A stretch of 64,000 bases of DNA. Origin: Halalkalibacter okhensis (GTDB lineage: Bacteria > Bacillota > Bacilli > Bacillales > Bacillaceae_D). The position numbers were made by a program, and so were the translations under genes. Below are positions 52,120 to 62,434 of the stretch, in pieces (within the stretch, counting starts at the first letter, position 1; each line of letters opens with the position of its first letter). Location of the stretch: positions 1 to 64,000 of the forward strand of contig NZ_JRJU01000014.1 in NCBI RefSeq assembly GCF_000787375.1, given 5' to 3'. The notes below the pieces were generated by a model that had not been told where the DNA came from, did no database searches, and saw only the letters and a program-made list of their open reading frames with translations.

Positions 52120-52329
52120 ATGATTGAACACTATTTAAAGGAACGCTTTGGGATTGTTAAGGAGGATATATTGATTTCCCCCCTAACAAACAAAAAGGCA
52201 ACGGTAAAAGAAGTGTTGTACACCATTGAACAAAGAGGACATGGGGATCGAGTCTTAAAAAAAATTCAATCCATCCAGTCTTTAGGGAGAAAGGGCGTGA
52301 TTGTTTATTTAACAGGAATATTTGAATAA
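52120..52329 (+). CDS. Hypothetical protein (69 aa)
   Basis: MIEHYLKERFGIVKEDILISPLTNKKATVKEVLYTIEQRGHGDRVLKKI... is a small mixed alpha/beta protein. AAAGGTGTGA lies 7 nt before ATG 52120; an in-frame ATG at 52102 has AAGGGTG upstream and is a possible alternative start. No recognised family or membrane segment. Isolated gene. Confidence 0.5.
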   Translation: MIEHYLKERFGIVKEDILISPLTNKKATVKEVLYTIEQRGHGDRVLKKIQSIQSLGRKGVIVYLTGIFE

Positions 52330-52410
52330 GGTGACATTGAAGAGGTAGTCTGGAAAATCTGAAATAGATGTGGCAGTTTTATTGTTTGCTAATCAATTAC
52401 GTCATAAAAA

Positions 52411-52439
52411 GAGTAACAGAAAATGGTCCTCTGTTACTC
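52411..52439 (-). terminator. Minus-strand terminator
   Basis: GAGTAACAGA pairs with TCTGTTACTC. The T-run lies on the minus-strand side, serving the small gene at 52464. Confidence 0.75.
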
Positions 52440-52463
52440 CTAGTTTTAAAAATACTATTCGGA

Positions 52464-52580
52464 TTAATTACCTTTTTTTGCTTTAAAGAGATCTTTTAAA
52501 GAAGCTTTTGCCACCAGCTTTTGGTCTTCTTTTTTCTCATTTTTGGTTTCTTTGTGTGCATACCAAGAAATGATCTTCAA
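52464..52580 (-). CDS. Small basic protein (38 aa)
   Basis: TTG at 52580 (MKIISWYAHKETKNEKKEDQ... ending KDLFKAKKGN), with GGTGGTGC before it and a minus-strand terminator 25 bp after it. The amphipathic basic sequence with Trp/Tyr near the N-terminus is unrecognised. The matching terminator supports a real gene. Confidence 0.45.
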   Translation of the reverse strand: MKIISWYAHKETKNEKKEDQKLVAKASLKDLFKAKKGN

Positions 52581-52761
52581 TTTAAGCACCACCGTTCATT
52601 GTTTTAATTCTTACTTTATATACGCTTTGTCCAAATATATGAATAAATAATAAAATGTATGACAAAAAGCTGTCCTATAAGTCAAAAACAGAATGAAAGA
52701 TGATCATTTGAACGGCTCAAACTAGACTCTTTTCAGCTGTTAGAAAAGGCTTTGATGTCAA

Positions 52762-54800
52762 TTAGTTTACTCTCGAACAATCCACACGACCTGAAAAGAA
52801 CGTAGCCCCTCCACCCATGTCGGAAAGACGGTCAGGTGTTAAAGCATTGACAAGTTGCTTTTTACCAGGCATATCCGCCCATAAGCCTTGACTGACAAGT
52901 ACACCGGGAAGAACATTTTCTCCTACCGCGGCCTTTAATTCACATTCCCCTTGATGATTCCAGATTCGAATGATGTCACCGTTGGTAATTCCGAGCTTCT
53001 GTGCGTCTAATTGGTTCATATGAACTTTAGGTTCTTTTTCTAGCGAAATATGTTTTACATTATTGGAAAACGTAGAATTTAAGAAATTATGATTCGGGCC
53101 AGGAACAAATAGGAATGGAAACTCACCATCATCGACCAGTGGTATATGCGTCGGTAGACCTGGGTATCCATTTTTTTCCATGGTTTCTGAATAGAGTTCG
53201 ATTTTTCCACTCGGTGTATTAAGCTTGTGCAAGGTAAATGGCTTTCGATTAGCTTTGATATACAGTTTTTTATCTAATTCATCATACTGAACACCTTTTA
53301 AGAAAGGATTTCCTGGAGAATGAACAGCTTGTTTAACCAGAGTTTCATCTGAGTCTTGTAAGGCTTCTTCCGTAAAACCCATCGCACGAGCTAATAAGCG
53401 GAATACTTCTGTGTTTGACTTACTCTCTCCAAAGGATTCAACAATCGGCTTTTGCAAATGAATGTAATGATGCCAATAAGACGTATAGAAATCATTGTTC
53501 TCAAATGCTGAAGTAGCTGGTAACACTAGGTCGGCAAATGCTGCTGTCTCTGTTAAAAATAAGTCATGAACAACAGTAAACAAATCCTCGCGTGACAATC
53601 CTTTACGTACTTTGTTGCTATCAGGTGTGACAACTGCCGGGTTGCAATTATAAATAAAAAGTGACCTGACAGGAGGGGTTGTTTCTAGTAACGCTTTTCC
53701 TAGTTCATTCATGTTAAACATCCGAGTTTGTTTTTTAGTAGATCCGGTCTCTGTAATGCCACCGAATTGTAAGACAAAAAACCTGAATTTGATTTGAGCG
53801 CACCGCCGCCTTTTTCAAGCCACGCTCCTGTAACGGCTGGCAAACATGAAATCGTCCGTACAATCATCCCGCCATTATCGTGATGTTGTAATCCATTCCC
53901 AATACGAATAAGGGAAGGAGATGTTGCACCGTACATTCTAGCTAATTTGTAAATATCATCAACCGGGACTCCAGTAATCGCAGAAACCGTTTCAGGATCA
54001 TATTGTTTCACATGCTCTTCTAATTGTTGATATCCAACTGTGTATTCTTTCATAAATGGCTCATTAACTAATTTTTCTTTAAAAAGAATATGCATCATCC
54101 CGAGAGCTAAAGCGCTATCTGTACCTGGAATAATTGGGATAAACCAATCAGCCATTTTACCTGTTTGATTATTATGAACATCAATAACAATGATTTTTGC
54201 ACCGTTTTTGCGAGCTTTTTGAGCCAACATCATTTGATGCATGTTTGTGCTTACAGCATTAATACCCCAAAAGATAAAAAGTTTCGTTTCTGTTGTTTCC
54301 TCAGGGTCTGTTCCATATGCTCCCCCCATCGTATAGCGATAGCCTACTGACCCTGCTGTTTGACAAATGGTCCGGTCTAGCTGACTGGCACCTAGACGAT
54401 GAAAAAAGCGGCGATCCATACCTTCTGCATTGATATTTCCCATATTTCCATAGAAGCTGTATGGAAGGATTGACTCAGGTCCTTCGTTTTCAATTAATTT
54501 TTTCCAATTTGAAACAATGATTTCGATAGCATCTTCCCATGAAATAGGTGCAAACTTTCCTTCTCCTTTAGCACCAACACGTTTTAGCGGAGTCGTTAGT
54601 CGTTTCGAATCATAAAGACGTTCTGTCATATGTCGAACTTTGTTGCAAATCGCTCCTTGTGTAACGGGATGATCCGGATCGCCTTCAATCTTGATTATTT
54701 TTCCTGCTTTTTTATGTACTAACAGTCCACACTGATCTGGACAATCTAATGAACAGACTGATGGGAAAATTCCATCTTCTTTTGATACAAATGATTGCAT
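52762..54800 (-). CDS. yoaE: Molybdopterin oxidoreductase (YoaE-like), interrupted by a -1 frameshift
   Basis: Joined, the two frames (54800-53709 and 53721-52762) make about 679 residues, as in B. subtilis YoaE. The N-terminal 4Fe-4S site is CSLDCPDQCGL...GAICNK, followed by the Mo-bisMGD domains (SFYGNMGNINAEGMDRRFFHRLGAS, NAVSTNMHQMMLAQKARKNGAKIIVID) and a C-terminal MGD-binding domain (PFLFVPGPNHNFLNSTF). No selenocysteine. The frames part at an A6 run of the coding strand (53731-53736 on the plus strand as T): one extra A gives LLKKQTRMFNMNELG. In zero frame the run reads CTA AAA AAC, a slippery A AAA AAC heptamer. Substrate unknown. Divergent from the LysR gene. Confidence 0.8.
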
Positions 54801-54979
54801 AATTTTAACCCTTTCCGAATTGAAGTTAGTAGATTATATCATTTAATTGAATAGTAGGAAAGTTTATAGAAGAACGATATTTTCCCGAAATTTTATCAGG
54901 TAAGGTAAGTAAATTTAGGTCTCCCGTATAATACGTATATTTATGATATTATGAAGAAAATGAGTTAGAGGGGTTTATT

Positions 54980-55864
54980 ATGCATATCGATCATTTGAAA
55001 ATATTTGTCACCGTTGTAGAATTGAAACATTTCTCAAAAGCGGCTAAAGTACTTAATTTATCACAGCCAAATGTTAGCCTTCATATACGAAATTTAGAAA
55101 GTGAACTTGATACAACGTTGTTTATCCGTTCTCCGAAACAAGTTAAAGTCACTGCTGCAGGCGAGATGTTTTACATAAAGGCAAGACAAATATTATCTCT
55201 TTATGAAGAGGCTAAACAAGAAATAGCTGATCAACAACATATTGTTCAAGGTACGATCAAAATTGGGGCTAGTTTTACAATTGGTGAATATATCTTACCT
55301 AGGATATTGGCTGAATATGCAAAGGAACATCCGAAAGTGAATGTTGAAGTAATGGTTGGAAATACAGAAGAAGTCATGGAGAAAACGCGTACAAATGAAT
55401 TAGATATAAGCTTAGTCGAAGGAGAAATCGATCAGGAAGTAGAGGCTGTTTCCTTCATGGATGATGAAATGATTATTATTGCTTCAAGTCACCATCCATT
55501 AGCGCTTATAAGTGTGGCCACACCCGAGCTATTACAAAATCAAGTATGGATTTTAAGAGAGAGTGGTTCTGGAACTAGAGCTTACAGCAATCAATTGATT
55601 CAGCATCTTGAATTAAAAATGAAGCGATCGTTTGTCTTTAGCAGCAGCCAAGGAATCAAAGAAGCTGTTTCAGCCGGACTTGGAATAGCCATGATTTCAC
55701 GGTTAACCGTAAGGAAGGAATTGGAATTAGGTGAGTTAAAAGAAATTGCAATTGCCAATCAAAGATTTACGAGGAAACTTTCGATTATTAAAGGGAAGCA
55801 TGACTTTATTTCTAGGGCTCATGACTTATTTATTGAGAAGATACTAAACATGAAAAAGTCATAA
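54980..55864 (+). CDS. LysR-family transcriptional regulator (CysL/YwfK-like)
   Basis: This 294-residue protein has an N-terminal winged helix-turn-helix (IDHLKIFVTVVELKHFSKAAKVLNLSQPNVSLHIRNLESELDTTLFIR in parts, residues 1-60) and a substrate-binding domain (GTIKIGASFTIGEYILP, AVSAGLGIAMISRL). It is most like the CysL/YwfK type. It is divergent from the molybdopterin oxidoreductase gene with a 179-bp spacer, the usual arrangement for a LysR regulator of its neighbour. Effector unknown. Confidence 0.85.
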   Translation: MHIDHLKIFVTVVELKHFSKAAKVLNLSQPNVSLHIRNLESELDTTLFIRSPKQVKVTAAGEMFYIKARQILSLYEEAKQEIADQQHIVQGTIKIGASFTIGEYILPRILAEYAKEHPKVNVEVMVGNTEEVMEKTRTNELDISLVEGEIDQEVEAVSFMDDEMIIIASSHHPLALISVATPELLQNQVWILRESGSGTRAYSNQLIQHLELKMKRSFVFSSSQGIKEAVSAGLGIAMISRLTVRKELELGELKEIAIANQRFTRKLSIIKGKHDFISRAHDLFIEKILNMKKS

Positions 55865-55867
55865 TCA

Positions 55868-55905
55868 AAAAAGACACAATTTTTCAGAAAGATTGTGTTT
55901 TTTTG
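55868..55905 (+). terminator. Terminator of the LysR gene
   Basis: ACACAAT pairs with ATTGTGT, followed by seven T. Confidence 0.7.
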
Positions 55906-55980
55906 AAGGATTTAACATAAATAGGTCGAATCAAATAGGTGTAAGAAAACGAATACATATATGTGGTAGGAGGAGAAAAG

Positions 55981-57159
55981 ATGAGGGAAGTAGTAATTGT
56001 AAGTGCAGTTCGTACGCCAGTTGGAACATTCGGTGGAACATTATCGAGTGTGTCTGCCGTTGACTTAGGTGTTGTAGCAACAAAGGAAGCCATCAAACGA
56101 GCAAATATTGATGCTGAACAAATTGATGAGGTATTGATTGGAAACATCTTATCAGCTGGTCTTGGCCAAAACGTAGCACGTCAAGTTGCTATTCATGCGG
56201 GCTTACCAGAAACAACACCAGCTACAGCTATTAACAAGCTTTGTGGATCAGGTCTTCGTACAGTTAGTATGGGAGCGCAGTTTATTGCTTTAGGGGATGC
56301 TGATGTCATTTTAGCTGGTGGAATTGAAAGCATGAGTAACGCACCTTATGTTCTCCCAAATGCTCGCTGGGGTCAAAGAATGGGACATGGGCAGCTAATG
56401 GATACAATGATTCATGATGCATTAACAGATAAATTTAATGATTATCATATGGGTATTACTGCTGAAAACATTGCAGAACAATGGGAATTAAGTAGAGAAA
56501 TGCAAGATGAGTTTGCCCTACATAGTCAACATAAAGCAGAAAAAGCACAGAAAGAGGGACGTTTTAAAGATGAAATAGTTCCTGTTGAAATTCCGCAGCG
56601 AAAAGGTGATCCAATTGTTGTTGACACGGACGAGCATCCGAAGCATGGATTGACGATTGAAAAACTTGCAAAGCTACGTCCTGCCTTTAAGAAAGATGGT
56701 ACAGTTACAGCTGGAAATGCGTCTGGTATTAATGATGGAGCTGCAATGGTTATCTTAATGGCAAAAGAAAAAGCTGAAGAGCTTGGAATTGAGCCAATAG
56801 CGACCATTACTTCGTATGGAAATGCAGGTCTTGATCCAAAAATTATGGGATACGGTCCAGTTCCAGCGACGAAAAAAGCTCTAGAAAAGGCTGGGTTAAC
56901 GGTTGAAGATTTAGATTTAATTGAGGCCAATGAAGCATTTGCTGCTCAATCTTTAGCAGTTGTAAAAGACCTTGGTTTAGATCCTGAAAAAGTCAATGTG
57001 AACGGTGGAGCGATTGCTTTAGGACACCCAGTTGGGGCATCAGGTACGCGTGTATTAGTAACTTTATTACATGAAATGCAGCGTAGAGATGCGAAACGTG
57101 GTTTAGCGACGCTTTGTATCGGTGGCGGTCAAGGTACAGCACTTATTGTTGAACGTTAA
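55981..57159 (+). CDS. Acetyl-CoA C-acetyltransferase (thiolase)
   Basis: This 392-residue thiolase has nucleophile C88 in [41 protein letters not shown] (catalytic His) and CIGGGQG (second Cys). It condenses or cleaves acetyl-CoA units in fatty acid or acetoacetyl-CoA metabolism. The start at 55981 follows AGGAGGAG; the in-frame ATG at 55963 precedes that RBS. The next gene is a beta-oxidation-type SDR but a terminator and a new promoter lie between them. Confidence 0.93.
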   Translation: MREVVIVSAVRTPVGTFGGTLSSVSAVDLGVVATKEAIKRANIDAEQIDEVLIGNILSAGLGQNVARQVAIHAGLPETTPATAINKLCGSGLRTVSMGAQFIALGDADVILAGGIESMSNAPYVLPNARWGQRMGHGQLMDTMIHDALTDKFNDYHMGITAENIAEQWELSREMQDEFALHSQHKAEKAQKEGRFKDEIVPVEIPQRKGDPIVVDTDEHPKHGLTIEKLAKLRPAFKKDGTVTAGNASGINDGAAMVILMAKEKAEELGIEPIATITSYGNAGLDPKIMGYGPVPATKKALEKAGLTVEDLDLIEANEAFAAQSLAVVKDLGLDPEKVNVNGGAIALGHPVGASGTRVLVTLLHEMQRRDAKRGLATLCIGGGQGTALIVER

Positions 57160-57170
57160 TTTGTTTGAAG

Positions 57171-57200
57171 AAAAGGACTCTATCAAGGAGTCCTTTTTCT
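57171..57200 (+). terminator. Terminator of the thiolase gene
   Basis: AAAAGGACTC (57171-57180) pairs with GAGTCCTTTT (57188-57197), T-rich end. Confidence 0.8.
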
Positions 57201-57261
57201 ATGAATATATTATGAAAAAAAGGTTCTAACTTGAAGTGGAACATGGTATGATATGTTTAAA

Positions 57262-57279
57262 TGAATGAATATTCACTCA
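57262..57279 (+). promoter_or_regulatory. FadR operator
   Basis: TGAATGAATATTCACTCA matches the Bacillus FadR (TetR family) box TGAATGAMTANTCATTCA with one mismatch. It lies just after a TATGAT -10 (57247-57252), at the probable transcription start, so FadR would repress the following gene until long-chain acyl-CoA is present. Confidence 0.65.
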
Positions 57280-57295
57280 TGAGGAGGTAGAGAGT

Positions 57296-58066
57296 GTGAA
57301 AGAAAAAGTAGTCATTGTAACAGGTGGAAGTAACGGAATGGGAAAAGCAATGGCCAAACGATTTGCAGAACAAGGGGCTTTTGTGACGATTAGCGGGCGA
57401 GATCAGGATAAATTGGAACGTGCTAAACAGGAAATAGAGACATTTAATGGACAGGTATTATCAGTTGTCATGGATGTTCGTGACCCCGAAAAAGTTCAAC
57501 TGATGGTGAATCAAACGAAGGAGACATTTGGCACCGTTGATTATCTTGTCAACAATGCAGCAGGTAATTTTCTTGTCCCGGCAGAGCAGCTTTCTCTAAA
57601 TGGTTGGAACTCGGTCATTGATATCGTCTTAAATGGAACATGGTATTGCACACAAGCGGTGGCAAAAGAGTGGATCAAAGACAAAAAGGCTGGCAGTATT
57701 ATTAATATTGTTGCAACATACGCTTGGACAGCAGGCCCTGGTGTTGTTCACTCTGCCAGTGCAAAAGCTGGTGTTTTAGCGATGACGAGGTCGCTCGCTG
57801 TAGAATGGGGAAGCAAGTACGGAATTCGCGTAAATGCTATTGCACCAGGACCAATTGAAGGAACTGGAGGAGTCGATAAATTGGTTGCGAATGAAAGTGT
57901 ACACAAAAAAATTATAGATGGCATTCCTGCAAAACGATTTGGCAAAGTAGAAGAAGTAGCTGGAGTCGCTGCATTTCTCTTCTCAGAAGAAGCACGTTAT
58001 ATTAACGGAGATTGCATTACTATTGATGGAGCGCAATGGTTAAGTGGAGCTTCTTATAAGTTATAG
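57296..58066 (+). CDS. fadH: SDR oxidoreductase, 2,4-dienoyl-CoA reductase-like (FadH/YkuF)
   Basis: This 256-residue short-chain dehydrogenase has the Rossmann loop TGGSNGMGKAMAKRF, DVRDPEKV, VNNAAGNF and a family ending RYINGDCITIDGAQWLS. In the active-site region (INIVATYAWTAGPGVVHSASAKAG) the usual Tyr of YxxxK appears as Ser (HSASAKAG), as in 2,4-dienoyl-CoA reductases. It is likely B. subtilis FadH-like, reducing dienoyl-CoA in oxidation of unsaturated fatty acids. GTG start after GAGGAGGTAG. The upstream FadR box fits control by fatty acid availability. Confidence 0.85.
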   Translation: MKEKVVIVTGGSNGMGKAMAKRFAEQGAFVTISGRDQDKLERAKQEIETFNGQVLSVVMDVRDPEKVQLMVNQTKETFGTVDYLVNNAAGNFLVPAEQLSLNGWNSVIDIVLNGTWYCTQAVAKEWIKDKKAGSIINIVATYAWTAGPGVVHSASAKAGVLAMTRSLAVEWGSKYGIRVNAIAPGPIEGTGGVDKLVANESVHKKIIDGIPAKRFGKVEEVAGVAAFLFSEEARYINGDCITIDGAQWLSGASYKL

Positions 58067-58248
58067 TCACCATAATTCTATATTCTATTAGAAGTGTGAT
58101 CTGAAAATTTATGGCCAACCCGTTACTTTGCTCAAAATACATCTTTAATTCAATTTTTTTGAGCAAATAACGGATTTCAGCTTTCGAATCAAATGTATGC
58201 AATTCAAGGGGAATAAAGCCTAGGTCTACTCGAATTTTCTTTCTCGCA

Positions 58249-59555
58249 TTATAAAGGGTGGTAATCGTTTGCGTGTTCCGTTTGAATGGCTAATTTATAG
58301 ATTTTCTCATTTAAATACTTACGATCAAGCTCCAATATTTCTTCTTTTTTTATTCCTTGTTGTATATATATAGAAAATTGCCATACCAACTTTTTAATTC
58401 TTTTCTCATTTTGTGAGGCAATTAATTGCAATGAATCAATCATTGCTGCAACGACGGAAACATCTTCAATCCCATAATGCCTTATTTGGTAGTAACAACG
58501 ATACAAATAATCTTCAAAATGGCGCTGTTTAATTATGACTCTTAAGCTTTCGTACGTATCATTGTAATAAGAACGATGGAGATTTTTTTTTGCTAATACT
58601 TTCAGGATTCGAGCTAGAGCACGAATGCCGCTTATTGCCGTGTTTGGATCATTCGTACCTGGTGATAATGCTCGTAACGTAATTTCAACTAGTTTCGTAA
58701 GGCCAAAATCAATGTCTTGGATCGTTGCTCTTTCTTCTCCGAAATGAAACAAATTTTGATAGTTAGCTTGGTCTACGTTAATTTTGTTGTTTCCCCAAAA
58801 GGAAAAGATGGTTGATCCTTTTTCAATAAAGTCACCAAGTCCAACTTCAATTTGGATAATGATATCATCATCACTTGCTTGCTTAACTAATTTGTCTATT
58901 TCTACAATAAGTAAATAACCAGATTTCTCAGAATGAATGTAGGTTGGCTCCACTAAATTCAACTCTTCACTCTCCCAATCTTTCCATGGCTCATCTCCAG
59001 ATTCAATCATTTCATCTTCATAATTGGCATGAATCGATTCAATTGTATTTCGTGTAATATGATGAATTAAATTACTCACTTGAATCCATCTGCCTACATG
59101 ATGAACAAAAAATCAAAAAAACCTACACAAACAATTGCATACAAGACAGCTAAGGTGGGAGAGAGAAACAGCACTTGTTTATTCGTTTCTCGAATGAACA
59201 ACAATAAAATCAAGGCATACACAAATCCACCAATGAAGACACCGAGAATTCGCTGTGTGTTAACATCCGTTAAAAAATCTTGCATTGTACGTGGCGAAAA
59301 TTGCGACAAATAGGTTGTAAGTACAACCATAATTGTTGAAAACGAAATGGTTGTCATCGTTAATAATGAAGATGTGATCGTACTTAATAAAGTCTGGGCT
59401 AAGCTGATGTCAACAAGAATAAAATTAGGTAAAAAGTTCGCATACTGATCAAAAAGAGTGCTTAAGATCGCGAAGATGATAGATATGAGTCCATATAATG
59501 CCGGGATAAACCAAAAATGTGAGCGCAACATAAGCCACGTGGGACGATTTTTCAC
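58249..59555 (-). CDS. DUF2254 membrane protein, interrupted by a -1 frameshift
   Basis: The upstream frame (59555-59094) encodes four membrane segments (residues about 10-150). The downstream frame (from 59079, ending 58249) encodes the soluble C-terminal part. Both halves are typical of DUF2254, usually about 430 residues. The frames join within a T6 run of the coding strand (A at 59107-59112 on the plus strand): one extra T turns FFDFLFIM-stop into FFDFFVHHVGRWIQVSNLIHH. Stops in both frames confine the shift to about 15 bases. In zero frame GAT TTT TTG contains a slippery T TTT TTG. Function of DUF2254 unknown. Confidence 0.75.
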
Positions 59556-59703
59556 TAGGTATTAAACCTCCCTCTTTGTATCATGGATTACCTATTATTT
59601 TTTGCTAATTTGTCAAAATTAAACATTACTCTTTTCTTTTATGCAGGAAATTACGTTGATCATGAGGAACATTGAAAGATGATAAGAATAAGGAGTGATA
59701 ACA

Positions 59704-60117
59704 ATGACTATTCAATATCCAAGTAACGAAGAAATCAAGCAATTATTACAAGTAAGCAAACGAATTGCAGTTGTCGGTCTCTCGGCAAATCCAGACCGTA
59801 CGTCATATATGGTGTCTGAAGCAATGCAAAAAGCAGGCTATGAGATTATTCCTGTGAACCCAACAGCAGATGAAGTGCTAGGAGTGAAAGCAGTTAAATC
59901 GCTGAAAGAAATTGAAGGAAATATTGATATTGTGAATGTCTTTAGAAGAAGTGAATTTCTCCCTGAAGTGGCAAGAGAAACGATTGAAGTCGGTGCGAAG
60001 TCGTTTTGGGCACAGCTAGGACTTGAAAACGAAGAAGCTTACGAGATGTTAACTGAAAATGGTATTCAAACAGTGATGAATCGCTGTATTAAAGTCGAAC
60101 ATGCCAAGTGGAAATAA
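59704..60117 (+). CDS. yneT: CoA-binding domain protein YneT
   Basis: This 137-residue Rossmann-fold CoA-binding protein has RIAVVGLSANPDRTSYMVSEAMQKAGYEIIPVNP, VNVFRRSEFLPEVA, AKSFWAQLGLENEEAYEM and a C-terminal NRCIKVEH. It is conserved immediately upstream of parE in Bacillus. The start at 59704 follows AAGGAGTGATAAC. Biochemical role unproven; it binds CoA-like ligands by family. Confidence 0.9.
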   Translation: MTIQYPSNEEIKQLLQVSKRIAVVGLSANPDRTSYMVSEAMQKAGYEIIPVNPTADEVLGVKAVKSLKEIEGNIDIVNVFRRSEFLPEVARETIEVGAKSFWAQLGLENEEAYEMLTENGIQTVMNRCIKVEHAKWK

Positions 60118-60243
60118 CTCCATTTCCGTATGAAGCTAACTCGAATCCAATAATACCTTTGCTTAATTTACATTGAATTATGTCTGATATGGGGAAGCCA
60201 CTTTTAACACGCTTTTCTAATTATTAATGAAAAGCTCATTATT

Positions 60244-60286
60244 AGGCTACTGAAAAAGGAATATAATTCCTTTTTCAGTAGCCTTT
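60244..60286 (+). terminator. Terminator of yneT
   Basis: AGGCTACTGAAAAAGGAAT pairs with ATTCCTTTTTCAGTAGCCT with a 3-nt loop and a short T-run. Confidence 0.85.
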
Positions 60287-60401
60287 CAAAACGCCTTCTT
60301 TTCTTCTTTCAAATGCTAAAGAAAATGCAGGATATTGGAAAAGAGGTTGCGAATACAGAAATAACCGCTACAATAGATAAAGCAGCACTGTTCGATGAAT
60401 A

Positions 60402-60415
60402 GAAACATTTGTTCG
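60402..60415 (+). promoter_or_regulatory. Possible LexA (DinR) box upstream of parE
   Basis: The right half GTTCG is perfect; the left half reads GAAAC instead of CGAAC, giving two mismatches to CGAACNNNNGTTCG. It lies 8 bp before a TACAAT -10 (60423-60428). In B. subtilis parE/parC belong to the LexA regulon. Moderate support. Confidence 0.4.
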
Positions 60416-60461
60416 TTTGTGCTACAATACGAAAAGTAGCATGTTGAAAGGAGTACCAACT

Positions 60462-62432
60462 TTGGCTAAGAAACAACATTTGGATTATAACGATGACGCA
60501 ATACAAGTATTAGAAGGGTTAGAGGCAGTTAGAAAGCGTCCGGGGATGTACATCGGGAGTACAGACGCTCGGGGTCTCCATCACCTTGTCTATGAAATAG
60601 TTGATAACTCCGTTGACGAAGCGCTTGCTGGACACGGATCATACATAAATGTTACGGTACATCGCGATAATAGTATTTCAGTTACCGATGAAGGACGAGG
60701 CATGCCTACAGGGATGCATAAATCGGGGAAGCCAACACCAGAAGTTATTCTTACGGTCTTGCATGCTGGTGGGAAATTTGGACAAGGAGGCTATGCAACA
60801 AGTGGAGGTCTCCATGGAGTAGGGGCTTCAGTTGTTAATGCCTTATCTGAATGGCTCGTTGTTGAAATTAAGCGAGATGGGCAAGTATATAAACAACGTT
60901 TTGAAAATGGAGGGAAGCCTGTAACCACACTTGAAAAGACGGGGAAAACACGCAAATCAGGTACAACAATCCATTTCAAACCAGACCCAGCAATCTTTAG
61001 CGCCACAACATATAACTTTGAAACATTAACAGAACGATTACGTGAAGCTGCATTTCTCTTAAAAGGGCTTAAAATTGAATTAATCGATCTACGTGGCGAA
61101 GGCTCACAACAAGAATTTTATTTTGAAAATGGAATCGAGGCGTTTGTAGAATATTTAAACGAGGACAAAGAAACATTAAGTCCCGTTGTTTTTTTCTCGG
61201 GTGATCAAAACGACATTGAAGTTGAATTCGCTTTCCAATTTAACGATGGATATACAGAAAATGTCCTATCTTTTGTTAATAACGTTCGTACAAAGGATGG
61301 CGGAACGCATGAACTTGGTGCAAAAGCCGCAATGACACGAGCGGTGAACGAATATGCACGTAAGGTTAAATTGTTAAAAGAGAGAGACAAGAACTTAGAT
61401 GGATCCGATATTCGCGAAGGCTTCACGTCCATCATTTCCGTTCGGGTACCTGAAGCAAAGCTTCAATTCGAGGGACAAACAAAAGGAAAACTTGGTACAC
61501 CTGAAGCACGATCGGCAGTAGACAGCGTTGTCTCAGAGAAGCTATCCTATTTCTTTGAGGAAAAACCGGATGTAAGTACTATGCTGATTAAAAAAGCGGT
61601 AAAAGCTGCACAAGCACGTGAAGCGGCTAGAAAAGCACGTGAAGATGCCAGAAATGGCAAGAAAAGCAAGCGAAAAGACGTTCTTTTAAGTGGAAAGCTC
61701 ACACCGGCTCAGTCGAAAAATCCACAACGAAATGAACTTTACTTGGTTGAGGGTGACTCCGCTGGTGGATCAGCTAAACAAGGAAGAGACCGTAAATTCC
61801 AAGCTGTTTTGCCATTACGTGGGAAAGTGATCAATACAGAAAAAGCAAAGCTTGAAGATATCATGAAAAATGAAGAAATCCGTACCATTATTCACACAAT
61901 CGGTGCAGGAGTTGGTTCGGACTTTACGTTAGAAGATGTCAATTATGATAAAATTGTCATTATGACCGATGCCGATACCGATGGTGCGCACATTCAAGTC
62001 CTTTTGCTAACATTCTTTTATCGCTACATGCGCCCATTGTTTGATGCAGGAAAAGTCTATATCGCCTTACCTCCACTTTATAAAATAAGTAAAGGTAGTG
62101 GCAAAAAGGAAGTCATTGAATACGCATGGGATGAACGTGAACTTGATAAGGCGACGAAGAAAATTGGGCGTGGCTATACATTACAACGCTACAAAGGTTT
62201 AGGGGAAATGAACGCAACTCAGCTTTGGGAAACAACGATGGACCCTGAAACAAGAACGTTAATTCGTGTGAAATTAGATGATGCGGCACGTGCGGAAAAA
62301 AGGGTCACGACATTGATGGGAGATAAAGTAGAACCTAGACGAAAGTGGATTGAGTCTCATGTCGCTTTTGGAATGGAAGAAGACTCAAACATCTTAGAAA
62401 ACGAAAACTTAGCAATTATTGAGGAGGAGTAA
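60462..62432 (+). CDS. parE: DNA topoisomerase IV subunit B
   Basis: This 656-residue ParE has a TTG start (60462) 8 nt after GGAG and begins [20 protein letters not shown]. The ATPase domain has [24 protein letters not shown] and [17 protein letters not shown]. The TOPRIM domain has [25 protein letters not shown] and [12 protein letters not shown], then the [21 protein letters not shown] motif. The length, the yneT neighbour and the downstream parC identify it as ParE rather than GyrB. It decatenates chromosomes with ParC. Confidence 0.97.
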   Translation: MAKKQHLDYNDDAIQVLEGLEAVRKRPGMYIGSTDARGLHHLVYEIVDNSVDEALAGHGSYINVTVHRDNSISVTDEGRGMPTGMHKSGKPTPEVILTVLHAGGKFGQGGYATSGGLHGVGASVVNALSEWLVVEIKRDGQVYKQRFENGGKPVTTLEKTGKTRKSGTTIHFKPDPAIFSATTYNFETLTERLREAAFLLKGLKIELIDLRGEGSQQEFYFENGIEAFVEYLNEDKETLSPVVFFSGDQNDIEVEFAFQFNDGYTENVLSFVNNVRTKDGGTHELGAKAAMTRAVNEYARKVKLLKERDKNLDGSDIREGFTSIISVRVPEAKLQFEGQTKGKLGTPEARSAVDSVVSEKLSYFFEEKPDVSTMLIKKAVKAAQAREAARKAREDARNGKKSKRKDVLLSGKLTPAQSKNPQRNELYLVEGDSAGGSAKQGRDRKFQAVLPLRGKVINTEKAKLEDIMKNEEIRTIIHTIGAGVGSDFTLEDVNYDKIVIMTDADTDGAHIQVLLLTFFYRYMRPLFDAGKVYIALPPLYKISKGSGKKEVIEYAWDERELDKATKKIGRGYTLQRYKGLGEMNATQLWETTMDPETRTLIRVKLDDAARAEKRVTTLMGDKVEPRRKWIESHVAFGMEEDSNILENENLAIIEEE

Positions 62433-62434
62433 GC

